Below are positions 20,886 through 29,925 of a stretch of DNA of 64,000 bases, in pieces. Both the position numbers and the translations under genes were made by a program. Each line of letters opens with the position of its first letter. The first letter of the stretch is position 1. Origin of the DNA: Candidatus Aalborgicola lynettensis. Its GTDB lineage: Bacteria > Pseudomonadota > Gammaproteobacteria > Burkholderiales > Burkholderiaceae_C. The stretch is taken from the NCBI GenBank assembly GCA_016719405.1, contig JADJZE010000005.1, forward strand, positions 1 to 64,000, in the 5' to 3' direction. Below the pieces are notes generated by a model, which was not told where the DNA came from, did not search any database, and was given only the letters and a program-made list of their open reading frames with translations.

Positions 20886-22106
20886 ATGGACTCCACCCCT
20901 CATTTCCCCATTTACATGGACTACAGCGCCACCAACCCGTGCGACGAGCGCGTGGTGGACGCGATGGTTCCGTGGCTGCGTTCGCATTTCGGCAACCCGG
21001 CATCACGCAGCCACGCCTGGGGCTGGGAAGCCGAAGCCGCCGTAGAGAATGCCCGCGCCCAGGTAGCGGCTTTGATCGGTGCCGACCCGCGCGAAATTGT
21101 GTGGACATCGGGCGCAACCGAATCCAATAACCTGGCCTTGAAAGGTGCGGCGCACTTTTACCAGTCCAAAGGCAAACACCTCATCACCGTCAAAACCGAA
21201 CACAAGGCGGTGCTCGACACCTGCCGGGAACTGGAGCGCCAGGGGTTCGAGGTGACCTACCTGGATGTGCAGGCCGACGGACTGGTGAATCTGGATGCCT
21301 TCAAGGCGGCCATTCGCCCCGACACCATTTTGGCCAGCGTGATGTTTGTGAATAACGAAATCGGCGTGATCCAGGACATAGCCGCCATTGGTGCGCTGTG
21401 CCGTGAAAAGGGCATCATCTTCCACGTCGACGCTGCGCAAGCGACCGGCCGCGTTGCCTTTGATTTATCCAAACTGCCGGTGGATTTGATGAGCCTGACA
21501 GCCCACAAAACCTACGGTCCCAAAGGCATTGGCGCTTTGTTTGTGCGCCGCAAACCCCGCATTCGCCTGGAAGCGCAGATGCACGGCGGCGGCCACGAGC
21601 GTGGCATGCGCAGCGGCACCTTGCCCACGCACCAGATCGTGGGCATGGGTGAGGCCTACCGTATCGCCAAAGTCGAAATGGCAGCCGAAAACCTGCGCAT
21701 CCAGGCCTTGCACGACCGCATGCTCGATGGCCTGAAAGGTATTGAGCAGGTCTTCATCAACGGCCACGAGACGCAGCGCGTGCCGCACAACCTGAACATC
21801 AGTTTCAACTATGTCGAAGGCGAGTCCTTGATCATGGGTATCAAGGGCCTGGCGGTGAGCAGCGGCTCGGCGTGCACCTCGGCCAGCCTGGAGCCCAGCT
21901 ACGTGCTGCGCGCCCTGGGCCGCAGTGACGAGTTGGCCCACAGCAGTCTGCGCATGACGATTGGCCGTTGGACCACTGAGGCCGAGATCGATTACGCCGT
22001 GGACACCATCAAGAAGAACGTCGCCAAGCTGCGCGACTTGAGCCCCTTGTGGGAGATGTACCAGGACGGCATTGATATTTCCACGATCCAGTGGGCTGCG
22101 CATTGA
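20886..22106 (+). CDS. iscS: Cysteine desulfurase IscS
   Basis: A 406-residue PLP enzyme that removes sulfur from cysteine and passes it as persulfide to IscU and to tRNA-thiolation partners. The PLP lysine is in LTAHKTYGPKGIGAL. The mobile catalytic cysteine is in SSGSACTSASLEPSYVLRAL. The N-terminal YMDYSATNPCDERVVDAMV is typical of the IscS group (group I). It follows iscR by 43 bases and continues into iscU. The C-terminal IscU-docking segment, ending in IQWAAH, is present. Confidence 0.98.
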   Translation: MDSTPHFPIYMDYSATNPCDERVVDAMVPWLRSHFGNPASRSHAWGWEAEAAVENARAQVAALIGADPREIVWTSGATESNNLALKGAAHFYQSKGKHLITVKTEHKAVLDTCRELERQGFEVTYLDVQADGLVNLDAFKAAIRPDTILASVMFVNNEIGVIQDIAAIGALCREKGIIFHVDAAQATGRVAFDLSKLPVDLMSLTAHKTYGPKGIGALFVRRKPRIRLEAQMHGGGHERGMRSGTLPTHQIVGMGEAYRIAKVEMAAENLRIQALHDRMLDGLKGIEQVFINGHETQRVPHNLNISFNYVEGESLIMGIKGLAVSSGSACTSASLEPSYVLRALGRSDELAHSSLRMTIGRWTTEAEIDYAVDTIKKNVAKLRDLSPLWEMYQDGIDISTIQWAAH

Positions 22107-22158
22107 AATGTTTTTGTGGGACAGATCTTTAGCTCTGTCCCCAACTGAAAGGAAAAAA

Positions 22159-22545
22159 ATGGCTTACTCAGAAAAAGTAGTGGACCACTACGAGAACCCC
22201 CGCAATGTGGGCAGCTTTGAAAAAGGCGACGACAGCGTAGGCACGGGCATGGTGGGCGCGCCCGCCTGCGGCGACGTCATGAAGCTGCAGATCAAGGTCA
22301 ACGCGCAAACCGGCGTGATTGAAGACGCGCGTTTCAAGACCTATGGTTGTGGCTCGGCCATTGCATCCAGCTCCTTGGTGACCGAATGGGTCAAGGGAAA
22401 AACACTGGACGAAGCGGCGGCCCTGAAGAACAGCCAGATTGCCGAAGAACTGGCCTTGCCGCCAGTCAAAATTCACTGCTCCATTTTGGCTGAAGACGCC
22501 ATCAAGGCGGCGGTGGATGACTACAAGAAAAAGCATTTGAATTAA
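22159..22545 (+). CDS. iscU: Iron-sulfur cluster scaffold IscU
   Basis: A 128-residue scaffold on which [2Fe-2S] clusters are assembled. The three ligand cysteines are C37 (GAPACGDVMK), C64 (TYGCGSAIAS) and C107 (IHCSILAE). The HscA-recognition motif LPPVK is at residues 100-104. D39 in CGDV is also present. The ATG at 22159, preceded by aaagga, gives the standard family length; a longer upstream frame is not needed. A poly-G tract follows the stop. Confidence 0.98.
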   Translation: MAYSEKVVDHYENPRNVGSFEKGDDSVGTGMVGAPACGDVMKLQIKVNAQTGVIEDARFKTYGCGSAIASSSLVTEWVKGKTLDEAAALKNSQIAEELALPPVKIHCSILAEDAIKAAVDDYKKKHLN

Positions 22546-22570
22546 TGGCTCCTCCCGGGGCGGTTCGGCC

Positions 22571-22589
22571 GGGGGGGGGGGGGGGGGGG
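22571..22589. other. 19-base poly-G tract between iscU and iscA
   Basis: The run of 19 G is flanked by GC-rich complementary stretches (cctcccggggcggttcggcc before, ccggcggg after). It is the second such anomaly in the window after 16398-16995 and may also be a base-calling artefact, which would make the true iscU-iscA spacing uncertain. Confidence 0.7.
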
Positions 22590-22617
22590 CCGGCGGGAAC
22601 TGACATGAAAGATTGAA

Positions 22618-22941
22618 ATGGCCATTACTGTGACCGAAGCCGCCGCGCGGCACGTGACCCGCTACCTTGCCAAACGGGGCAAAGGTGTCGGCGTGCGCCT
22701 GGGGGTTAAAACCACTGGGTGCTCCGGACTGGCGTACCAGTTGGAATACGTGGACGAGCTGGCGCCGGAAGACCTGGTTTTTGAGGGCTTCGGCGTCAAG
22801 GTGCTGGTGGACCCGAAAAGCCTGGCCTATATCGATGGCACGGAGCTGGACTTTGTGCGCGAAGGCCTGAACGAGGGCTTTCGTTTCAACAACCCCAATG
22901 AGCGGGATAAGTGCGGCTGTGGCGAGTCGTTCCGCGTGTGA
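22618..22941 (+). CDS. iscA: A-type iron-sulfur carrier IscA
   Basis: A 107-residue A-type carrier that delivers or matures clusters, particularly [4Fe-4S], on target proteins. The three conserved cysteines are at positions 35 (TTGCSGLAY), 99 and 101 (DKCGCGESF), exactly as in E. coli IscA. The ATG at 22618 follows the poly-G tract. Its stop codon overlaps the GTG start of hscB. Confidence 0.97.
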   Translation: MAITVTEAAARHVTRYLAKRGKGVGVRLGVKTTGCSGLAYQLEYVDELAPEDLVFEGFGVKVLVDPKSLAYIDGTELDFVREGLNEGFRFNNPNERDKCGCGESFRV

Positions 22942-23453
22942 ATCTGCAGTCGAATGATTTTGAATTGTTCGGCGTGCCGCAGCAGTTTGCGCAGCACCGT
23001 GCGGAGCTCGACGACCGCTGGAAGGCCTTGCAGCGCGAGGCGCACCCGGACAAATTTGCCACCCAGGGCGCAGCCGCCCAGCGCGTGGCCATGCAGTATT
23101 CGGTGCGCATCAACGAGGCGTATCAGCGCTTAAAAGACCCGCTCAAGCGGGCTGCCTACCTGTGTGAGTTGGGTGGAGCACCGATTCAGGCGCACAGCAA
23201 TACCGCCATGCCCGCTGCGTTTTTGATGCAGCAAATGGAATGGCGCGAAGCTCTGGATGAAGCTGGTTCTGTAGAAGCGCTGGAAGCCTTGCGGGACAAT
23301 GTGGCTGTGGTTCAGAAGGAACTGATGAACGCCTGTGCACGCCAGTTGGATGTGGAACAGAATTTCCCCGGCGCAGTTTTGAATGTGCGAGCCCTGATGT
23401 TTATTGAGAAATTTGCGCGCGATCTGGACCGGGCCTTTGATAAGTTTGATTGA
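22938..23453 (+). CDS. hscB: Co-chaperone HscB (Hsc20)
   Basis: A 171-residue J-domain protein that binds IscU and stimulates the ATPase of HscA. The N-terminal J-domain has the HPD motif in LQREAHPDKFATQG. The C-terminal three-helix bundle that binds IscU is present (LMQQMEWREALDEAG to IEKFARDLDRAF). The start is probably GTG at 22938, overlapping the iscA stop (gtgtga) and giving VNLQSNDFELFGVPQQFAQ at the N-terminus. An in-frame ATG at 22911 would lie inside iscA. Confidence 0.94.
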   Translation: MNLQSNDFELFGVPQQFAQHRAELDDRWKALQREAHPDKFATQGAAAQRVAMQYSVRINEAYQRLKDPLKRAAYLCELGGAPIQAHSNTAMPAAFLMQQMEWREALDEAGSVEALEALRDNVAVVQKELMNACARQLDVEQNFPGAVLNVRALMFIEKFARDLDRAFDKFD

Positions 23454-23467
23454 AGAATTGATTCACC

Positions 23468-25324
23468 ATGGCGCTATTGCAGATTTCCGAACCCGGCCAA
23501 GCCCCCAACCCGCACCAGCGGCGTACCGCAGTGGGCATCGACCTGGGGACCACGCATTCGCTGGTGGCCGCCGTGCGACACGGTGTGGCCGAATGCCTGC
23601 CCGATGCGCAAGGCCGCGTCATATTGCCATCGGTGGTGCGGTATCTGGCCGGTGGTGGCCGCCAGATCGGGTATGAGGCCCAACAGGCACTGGCGTCCGA
23701 CCCCGAGAACACCATCGCGTCCGTCAAACGTTTCATGGGGCGCAGCCTGGCCGATGTGCAGGGCGCCGACAAACTGCCGTACCGCTTTGCTGACCATGCC
23801 GGCATGCTGGGTGTGCTGACGGTGGCAGGTGAAAAGTCACCGGTCGAGGTCAGCGCCGACATTCTGGCCACTTTGCGTTACCGGGCCGAAGACACGTTCA
23901 ACGACGACCTGTACGGGGCCGTGATCACCGTGCCGGCCTATTTTGACGACGCCCAGCGCCAGGCCACCAAGGATGCCGCCCAACTGGGCGGACTCAATGT
24001 GCTGCGCCTGATCAACGAGCCCACCGCCGCAGCCATTGCCTACGGGCTGGACAACGCCAGCGAGGGGGTCTACGCCATCTTCGATTTGGGCGGTGGCACG
24101 TTTGACGTTTCCATCCTGCGGCTCACCCAAGGCGTTTTTGAGGTGGTGGCCACGGGGGGCGATTCGGCACTGGGTGGGGACGACTACGACCACGCCCTGG
24201 TTGACTGGGTGCTGGCCCAAACCGGGGCTCAGGCCCTTACTGCGGGTGACAAGGCAGCATTGAAGGTCGCTGCGCGGACCTGCAAAGAAGCGCTGTCTGC
24301 TACAGATTCAGTAGCTCTTCACGCACAGCTGGCGCGCGCAAACGTGCATTTTCATGTAGAAGCCAGCCAGTTCATTGCCACCACCGCGCATTTGACTGCA
24401 CGCACCATTGCGGCCGCGCGCAAGGTGCTGCGCGATGCGCGCTTGTCGGTGCAGGACGTGCAAGGCGTGGTCATGGTGGGTGGCTCCACGCGCATGCCGC
24501 AGGTGCAGGCCGCTGTGGCCGAATTTTTTGGTCGCCCGCCGCTGAACAACCTCAACCCCGACGAAGTCGTGGCCCTGGGTGCCGCCATTCAGGCCAACCA
24601 GTTGGCGGGCAATAACGCGGCGGGCGATTTGCTGTTGCTCGATGTCATTCCGCTCTCTTTGGGTGTGGAAACCATGGGCGGCTTGGTGGAGCGCATCGTG
24701 CCGCGCAACCAGACCATTCCCACCGCCATGGCGCAGGATTTCACCACTTACAAGGACGGCCAGACCGCATTGGCCCTGCATGTGGTGCAGGGTGAGCGCG
24801 ACCTGGTGGCCGACTGCCGTAGCCTGGCGCGCTTCGAGCTGCGCGGCATTCCGCCCATGGCAGCCGGCGCGGCGCGGATTCGTGTCACCTTTACGGTCGA
24901 TGCCGACGGGCTGCTCACGGTATCGGCCCACGAGCAGATCAGCGGCGTACAGGCCGAAATAACGGTCAAACCATCCTACGGCTTGGGTGATGACCAGATT
25001 GCGCAGATGCTCAAAGACAGCTTTTCCACTGCCACGCAGGACGTACGTGCCCGCGCCCTGGTGGAGGCCCGCGTCGATGCCGACCGCCTGCTGCTGGCCA
25101 CGCGCAGTGCGCTGGATGCCGATGCCGATTTGCTAGAGCCGACGGAGCGTGCCGCTATTGATGCCGCCATGCTGGCATTGGATGGCATGCGGCTGGGTGA
25201 CGATGCCGCCGCCATCGAAGACAGCAGCAAGGCGCTGGCCCAGGCGACGGAAGGTTTTGCAGCCCAACGTATGAACCGTGGTATTGCCCAGGCCCTGTCG
25301 GGCAAGAACATTGCCACAATCTGA
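23468..25324 (+). CDS. hscA: Iron-sulfur chaperone HscA (Hsc66)
   Basis: A 618-residue specialised Hsp70 that releases clusters from IscU with HscB. Hsp70 signatures are VGIDLGTTHSLVAAV, IFDLGGGTFDVSILRL and VVMVGGSTRMPQVQAAV. The substrate-binding domain begins around LLLLDVIPLSLGVETMGG. The gene follows hscB by 14 bases within the operon. Codons near 24296-24325 contain a short segment (gctacagattcagtagctc) recalling the tail of the intergenic repeat, but the reading frame and protein are intact. Confidence 0.97.
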   Translation: MALLQISEPGQAPNPHQRRTAVGIDLGTTHSLVAAVRHGVAECLPDAQGRVILPSVVRYLAGGGRQIGYEAQQALASDPENTIASVKRFMGRSLADVQGADKLPYRFADHAGMLGVLTVAGEKSPVEVSADILATLRYRAEDTFNDDLYGAVITVPAYFDDAQRQATKDAAQLGGLNVLRLINEPTAAAIAYGLDNASEGVYAIFDLGGGTFDVSILRLTQGVFEVVATGGDSALGGDDYDHALVDWVLAQTGAQALTAGDKAALKVAARTCKEALSATDSVALHAQLARANVHFHVEASQFIATTAHLTARTIAAARKVLRDARLSVQDVQGVVMVGGSTRMPQVQAAVAEFFGRPPLNNLNPDEVVALGAAIQANQLAGNNAAGDLLLLDVIPLSLGVETMGGLVERIVPRNQTIPTAMAQDFTTYKDGQTALALHVVQGERDLVADCRSLARFELRGIPPMAAGAARIRVTFTVDADGLLTVSAHEQISGVQAEITVKPSYGLGDDQIAQMLKDSFSTATQDVRARALVEARVDADRLLLATRSALDADADLLEPTERAAIDAAMLALDGMRLGDDAAAIEDSSKALAQATEGFAAQRMNRGIAQALSGKNIATI

Positions 25325-25396
25325 GTATTGGGGTGCAGACAAACCGGCTTGACGCCTCTGCTCTGTACCAAACTAACTGACCCAATTGAGCACTTT

Positions 25397-25735
25397 ATGC
25401 CCACCATCAAAATCCTCCCGCATCCGGAATACTGCCCGCAGGGAGCGGAAGTGTCGGCCCCCGCTGGTACCACCATTTGTGAGGCTTTGCTGGACCACCA
25501 CATCAACATCGAGCACGCGTGCGACATGAGCTGCGCTTGCACCACCTGCCACGTGGTGGTGCGCGAAGGCTTTGCCTCGCTTAACGAACTCGATGAAACC
25601 GAAGAAGATTTGCTCGACCGTGCCTGGGGTCTGGAGCCCAACTCGCGCCTGAGTTGTCAGGCCATCCTGGCGCAGAAAGACGTGGTGATCGAGATACCCA
25701 AGTATTCGATCAACCACGCCAAAGAGAACCATTAG
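25397..25735 (+). CDS. fdx: ISC-type [2Fe-2S] ferredoxin
   Basis: A 112-residue adrenodoxin-type ferredoxin that supplies electrons for cluster assembly. The four ligands are C42, C48, C51 (ACDMSCACTTCHVV) and C87 (RLSCQAI), the standard ISC-Fdx spacing, with the extra cysteine C46. The ATG at 25397 gives the standard N-terminus MPTIKILPHPEYCPQGAEV. It is the last gene of the isc operon; no iscX is seen after it. Confidence 0.97.
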   Translation: MPTIKILPHPEYCPQGAEVSAPAGTTICEALLDHHINIEHACDMSCACTTCHVVVREGFASLNELDETEEDLLDRAWGLEPNSRLSCQAILAQKDVVIEIPKYSINHAKENH

Positions 25736-25772
25736 CCCGGCGCTATACCTTCTACTGAATCGTATTTGAACC

Positions 25773-26477
25773 ATGCGCCAAATTTTTCTGGATACCGAAA
25801 CCACCGGCCTTGACGCCCATAACGGCGACCGCATCATCGAGATCGGCTGTGTGGAACTGGTCAACCGCAAATTAACCGGCAACAACCTGCACCTGTACCT
25901 GAATCCGGGGCGCGACAGCCACGAAGAGGCGCTGAAGGTGCACGGTATCACGACTGCGTTTCTGGCGGACAAACCCAAATTCGAAGCCGTGGTGGATGAT
26001 TTTCTGACCTATGTGGCTGATGCCGAAATCGTTATCCACAACGCACCTTTCGATGTGTCCTTTCTGAATGCGGAACTGACGCTGGCAGGGCGAAAGCCAT
26101 TCAAAGCGCATGTCACGTCCGTTGTCGACACCTTGGTCATGGCCAAGGAACTATTCCCGGGTAAACGTAACAGCCTCGATGCCCTGTGTAGCCGCCTGGA
26201 GGTCGACAACTCCGGGCGTGCCCTGCACGGCGCCTTGCTCGACGCGGAACTACTGGCCGATGTCTACATCAACATGACCCGCGGGCAAGATGCCTTGTTG
26301 ATGGATACGGGTGAAACTGAAGAAGTGGGACTGGTGGTGGAGTCAGTGGATTTGCGGTCTTTCCAATTGCCGGTGGTCGCTGCCAACGAGCAGGAGTTGC
26401 AGGCCCACGATGACGTGTTAAGGCAGCTGGATAAATCCAGTGGCGGTAAATCGCTCTGGCAAACGGGTGCGATTTAA
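25773..26477 (+). CDS. dnaQ: DNA polymerase III epsilon subunit (proofreading)
   Basis: A 234-residue DEDDh 3'-5' exonuclease. Exo I is FLDTETTGLD (D7, E9), Exo II is VIHNAPFDVSFLNAEL, and Exo III is the ALHGALLDAELLADVY segment with the catalytic His and Asp. The C-terminal tail that binds the polymerase alpha subunit is present and ends KSLWQTGAI. It lies 37 bases after fdx in the same direction. A PhoB-box-like site for the next gene begins just after its stop. Confidence 0.95.
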   Translation: MRQIFLDTETTGLDAHNGDRIIEIGCVELVNRKLTGNNLHLYLNPGRDSHEEALKVHGITTAFLADKPKFEAVVDDFLTYVADAEIVIHNAPFDVSFLNAELTLAGRKPFKAHVTSVVDTLVMAKELFPGKRNSLDALCSRLEVDNSGRALHGALLDAELLADVYINMTRGQDALLMDTGETEEVGLVVESVDLRSFQLPVVAANEQELQAHDDVLRQLDKSSGGKSLWQTGAI

Positions 26478-26482
26478 CGCTG

Positions 26483-26503
26483 GCGTCACACAAACTTCAT
26501 AAA
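26483..26503 (+). promoter_or_regulatory. PhoB-box-like direct repeat upstream of ppx
   Basis: The sequence gcgtcacacaaacttcataa holds two half-sites, GTCAC at 26485 and TTCAT at 26496, 11 bases apart. It is one mismatch from the GTCA-N7-GTCA spacing of PhoB boxes. A tatacc hexamer follows at 26509. It lies about 190 bases ahead of the ppx start. Confidence 0.5.
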
Positions 26504-26693
26504 TTGTTTATACCCTTACGGTTTTCCAATCGCCCGCCGATTCACCTATTTCATCTGTGTCACACCTCCCCCTGCCCGGCAGCGGCGTGCCGCACGCGAT
26601 GGATGCGGTACTCTGCGGGCAGCCAGAAAGCAGCGGCGTGGTAAGCCAGTGCTATGCTCTGAGCGACCTAACGTAACACACAGAATCAAACCG

Positions 26694-28202
26694 ATGCACA
26701 TGGGAAATCGCCTGGCTGCCGTGGATCTGGGTTCCAACAGCTTCCGACTCGAAATCGGACTGGTGGAGCACGGCGCGTTTCAGCGTACCGAATACATCAA
26801 GGAAACCGTGCGCCAAGGCGGTGGGCTCGATGAAAACCGCAACCTCACACCGCAGGCCATGCAAAGCGGCTGGGATTGCCTTGCGCGGTTTGGCGAGCGT
26901 CTGGCGGGTTTCAAACCCGCCGAAGTGCGCGCCGTAGCCACCCAGACCCTGCGCGAGGCCCGTAACCGCGACGAATTTTTGCTGCACGCCAATGCGGTAC
27001 TGGGTTTCCCCATCAATGTGGTGTCCGGGCGCGAAGAAGCCCGCCTGATTTACCAGGGCGTGGCCCAAATGTTGCCACCTTCGGACGAACGCCGTCTGGT
27101 CATTGATGTGGGTGGACGCTCAACCGAGCTGATTTTGGGCCAGGCGCGTGTACCCCAAGTCATGGAGTCGTTTCGCGTCGGCAGCATAGCCTGGTCGAAG
27201 CGGTATTTTCCGGATGGCCAGCTGTCGCGCAAGTCGTTTGAAATTGCCGAAATTGCTGCCAAAGCGGTACTTGATGAGGCCCTGGAAGCCTACCGGCCCG
27301 ACCGCTGGGACGTGGCCTACGGCTCCGCCGGCACCGTCGGTGCAATTGGCGATGTACTGGCGGCTGCAGGTTGGCCTGCGGGCGTGGTAACACAAGACGG
27401 ACTGGACTGGTTGCTCGACAAATTACTAATCGCCCAAAGCACCGATCGGCTCAGGCTGGCCGGCATGCGTGAAGACCGCAAAGCCATCATCGGCGGCGGG
27501 GTCAGCGTGATGCGGGCGCTGTTTGACCTGCTGGGCATCCAGGCAATGCAACAGACATCGGGTGGCCTGCGCCACGGTCTCATTTGCGATTTGATGGGAT
27601 CCACCCATTGCAATGACGACCTGCGTGAGAAAACCGTGCGTCGCCTGGTGAAAAAATTTGGCGCCGATACGGTGCATGGCGAGCGTGTCGAAAAAGTGGC
27701 TACACAGTTGTTTCACCAGTTGCTCAGCGGTGCGGCGCCCGACACCTCTGCCGACATCGACCGCCACGTGCGCAAACTCGGCTGGGCTGCGCAGTTGCAC
27801 GAAATTGGCAGCCACATTTCCCACAACGACAGCCACAAGCACGGCGCCTACATTCTGGACAACGCCGATGCCATGGGGTTTTCGCTCTCCGAAATGCACC
27901 GCCTGAGCCTGCTGGTACTGGGCCATCGGGGTAAGTTGCGCAAACTCGAAGGGGCATTCAGCGATGCGTACCTGGCCACCCAACTGTTGACCCTGCGCTT
28001 GGCCGTCATTTTGTGCCACGCCCGACGTGACCCCGATCTGGATGGCATGCAACTGCTGCGCCCCAACCCGAGTGAGCAACGCATCGAACTGCATTGCCGA
28101 CCCGGCTGGGCGAGTGCGTTTCCGCAGTCAAACTACCTGTTGCGTGAAGAAGCCCTGGCATGGCAAAAAACGCCCTGGTTCCTACACGTGGTTGCCGATT
28201 AA
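26694..28202 (+). CDS. ppx: Exopolyphosphatase, Ppx/GppA family
   Basis: A 502-residue sugar-kinase-fold phosphatase that removes terminal phosphates from polyphosphate or converts pppGpp to ppGpp. The ASKHA motifs are present: RLAAVDLGSNSFRLEIGLVE at the N-terminus, AVATQTLREARNRDEFL, and the glycine-rich LVIDVGGRSTELILG. The C-terminal HD-like helical domain carries AAQLHEIGSHISHNDSHKHG. Nearby ppk1 favours exopolyphosphatase. Start could be ATG 26694 or 26700. It begins the putative Pho-regulated island. Confidence 0.92.
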   Translation: MHMGNRLAAVDLGSNSFRLEIGLVEHGAFQRTEYIKETVRQGGGLDENRNLTPQAMQSGWDCLARFGERLAGFKPAEVRAVATQTLREARNRDEFLLHANAVLGFPINVVSGREEARLIYQGVAQMLPPSDERRLVIDVGGRSTELILGQARVPQVMESFRVGSIAWSKRYFPDGQLSRKSFEIAEIAAKAVLDEALEAYRPDRWDVAYGSAGTVGAIGDVLAAAGWPAGVVTQDGLDWLLDKLLIAQSTDRLRLAGMREDRKAIIGGGVSVMRALFDLLGIQAMQQTSGGLRHGLICDLMGSTHCNDDLREKTVRRLVKKFGADTVHGERVEKVATQLFHQLLSGAAPDTSADIDRHVRKLGWAAQLHEIGSHISHNDSHKHGAYILDNADAMGFSLSEMHRLSLLVLGHRGKLRKLEGAFSDAYLATQLLTLRLAVILCHARRDPDLDGMQLLRPNPSEQRIELHCRPGWASAFPQSNYLLREEALAWQKTPWFLHVVAD

Positions 28203-28258
28203 AGCGCCGATGGGTGAGTCTGCGGCGCCGCCAAGTGCGTGCCGCACAACGGCAACAC

Positions 28259-28290
28259 CCGTCACAGGTGTGTCACACCCCGTAGTCACT
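28259..28290 (+). promoter_or_regulatory. PhoB-box-like repeats upstream of the chemoreceptor gene
   Basis: GTCAC occurs at 28261, 28272 and 28285; the first two are exactly 11 bases apart (gtcacaggtgtgtcac). The site is 35-65 bases ahead of the ATG at 28325, a reasonable promoter position. It meets the strict GTCA-N7-GTCA rule. Confidence 0.58.
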
Positions 28291-28324
28291 ATTGCCATGG
28301 TCTGGATGGCACGGAGGTGGAGTG

Positions 28325-29923
28325 ATGAAATGGTTGACTCGATTGCAAATTCGCCAGCGTTTGTGGCTGGTGTTGTGTTTGTCCCTGTTGTGCCTGGCGC
28401 TGGTCGGCGGCTTTGCGGCGCACAAGATTGCACTGCAGGCGCAACGCGCAGCGGACTTCATCGACACCGAATTCCAAGCCGTACAAGTATTGACCAATTT
28501 GCGCACGGAACTGGGCCAGTTGCGCCAGGCTGAAAAAGACGTTTTTTTGCACATGGGCGTGGACGAGGAGACCAACCGTTACAGCGCCCAGTGGCATGCG
28601 GCCATGCGGGCTACCCGCAAGGCCATTGCGGACACACGGGTGTTCGCACAAGCGGGTGAATTACAGGCGCTACAAAGTATGGATGAAGCGTTGGTCCACT
28701 ACGGCGGGGGCTTCGAAGCGGCGCTGAAAAAACTGGCAATTGGCCAGCTCAACGACCCGTGGGCAGGCATGGCTGCCATGGCAGCATACGTAAAAACACT
28801 GGAAGTGGCACAAAAGTCGCTGGACAGCGTATCGACCAGTTTGTCCCAGCGCGCCCAGGAACGCCGCACAGCGCTGCAGGAGACGGCTGGCCAGGCCCCG
28901 TGGCTGGTGGTGGTAGCGACGATGGCAGCGGCGCTCCTGGCCGCAGCATTGGTGGTCGCCATCGCACGCTCCATTTTGGGGCCTATACGCGCCTTGCAAA
29001 ATGTGGTGCGCGCCTGGGCACAGGGCGACTTGCGGACCAATGTGGAACAACACGGCGACTGCGAGATTGCCCAGGTGCGCCAGGACTTGGGCCGAATGCA
29101 CGCCAGCCTGAGTGCGCTGGTGGCGCACGTGCGCGCAGGCGTTCAGGTGGTGGGGGGCAATACATCCGAAATCGCCACCGCCAACCAGGATTTATCGGTA
29201 CGCACCGAACACGCTGCCGTATCACTGAAGAAGACCACTGCGGCCATGGCGCAGTTGTCACACGCGGTGCAAGAGACGGCACGCAATGCCAGCGTGGCGG
29301 TACAGGATGCACAGCAGGCGCGGGCGTCGGCACAGCATGGCGGTCAAGCGGTACAGCAGGTCGTCCACACCATGCGCGATATCGCACAGTCTTCACAGCG
29401 CATCGCCGACATCATCGGCGTGATTGACGGCATCGCATTCCAGACCAACATCCTGGCACTCAATGCGGCCGTGGAAGCAGCACGTGCAGGTGAGCAAGGG
29501 CGCGGCTTTGCGGTAGTGGCCAGCGAAGTACGCACCCTGGCACAACGTTGTGCACATGCGGCGCATGAAATCCGCGCCATCATTGCCACCAGCAGCGAGC
29601 GCGTGGCGCAGGGTGCCGCACAGGTACAACAAGCCGATAACGCCATGTCGACCCTGGTGGAACAGGTGCAGGCGGTGGCACGCTCCATCACTTCCATTCA
29701 ACAGGCTGCGCATGACCAGGGCGAGGGCCTGCAACTGATCGGGCGCGCTTTGAACAGTGTCGACGAAGCGACCCAGGAAAACGCAGCCATGGTGCAGCAA
29801 TCGGCTGTGGGCGCCAGCGCACTGGAACAGGAAACCCGACAACTGGAACACGCCGTGGCGCGCTTTCAGCTGCGCGACGACTACACGGGCAATCGGGCGC
29901 TGGCGTTGGCGTTGGCGCAGTAG
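28325..29923 (+). CDS. Methyl-accepting chemotaxis protein
   Basis: A 532-residue chemoreceptor. TM1 is at about residues 11-33 (RLWLVLCLSLLCLALVGGFA). The periplasmic part (about 35-190) is helical, like four-helix-bundle MCP sensors. TM2 is at about 195-215 (LVVVATMAAALLAAALVVAI), followed by a HAMP domain. The cytoplasmic signalling tip GIAFQTNILALNAAVEAARA and RGFAVVASEVRTLAQRC are standard. It would control CheA/CheW and flagellar bias; the ligand is unknown. The start follows ggaggtgg. The upstream direct repeats suggest Pho control. Confidence 0.93.
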   Translation: MKWLTRLQIRQRLWLVLCLSLLCLALVGGFAAHKIALQAQRAADFIDTEFQAVQVLTNLRTELGQLRQAEKDVFLHMGVDEETNRYSAQWHAAMRATRKAIADTRVFAQAGELQALQSMDEALVHYGGGFEAALKKLAIGQLNDPWAGMAAMAAYVKTLEVAQKSLDSVSTSLSQRAQERRTALQETAGQAPWLVVVATMAAALLAAALVVAIARSILGPIRALQNVVRAWAQGDLRTNVEQHGDCEIAQVRQDLGRMHASLSALVAHVRAGVQVVGGNTSEIATANQDLSVRTEHAAVSLKKTTAAMAQLSHAVQETARNASVAVQDAQQARASAQHGGQAVQQVVHTMRDIAQSSQRIADIIGVIDGIAFQTNILALNAAVEAARAGEQGRGFAVVASEVRTLAQRCAHAAHEIRAIIATSSERVAQGAAQVQQADNAMSTLVEQVQAVARSITSIQQAAHDQGEGLQLIGRALNSVDEATQENAAMVQQSAVGASALEQETRQLEHAVARFQLRDDYTGNRALALALAQ

Positions 29924-29925
29924 AG

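Noticed and set aside
24296..24325. A repeat insertion in hscA
   Set aside because: Only a short tail-like match (gctacagattcagtagc) is present and the HscA protein aligns without disruption, so it may be chance.
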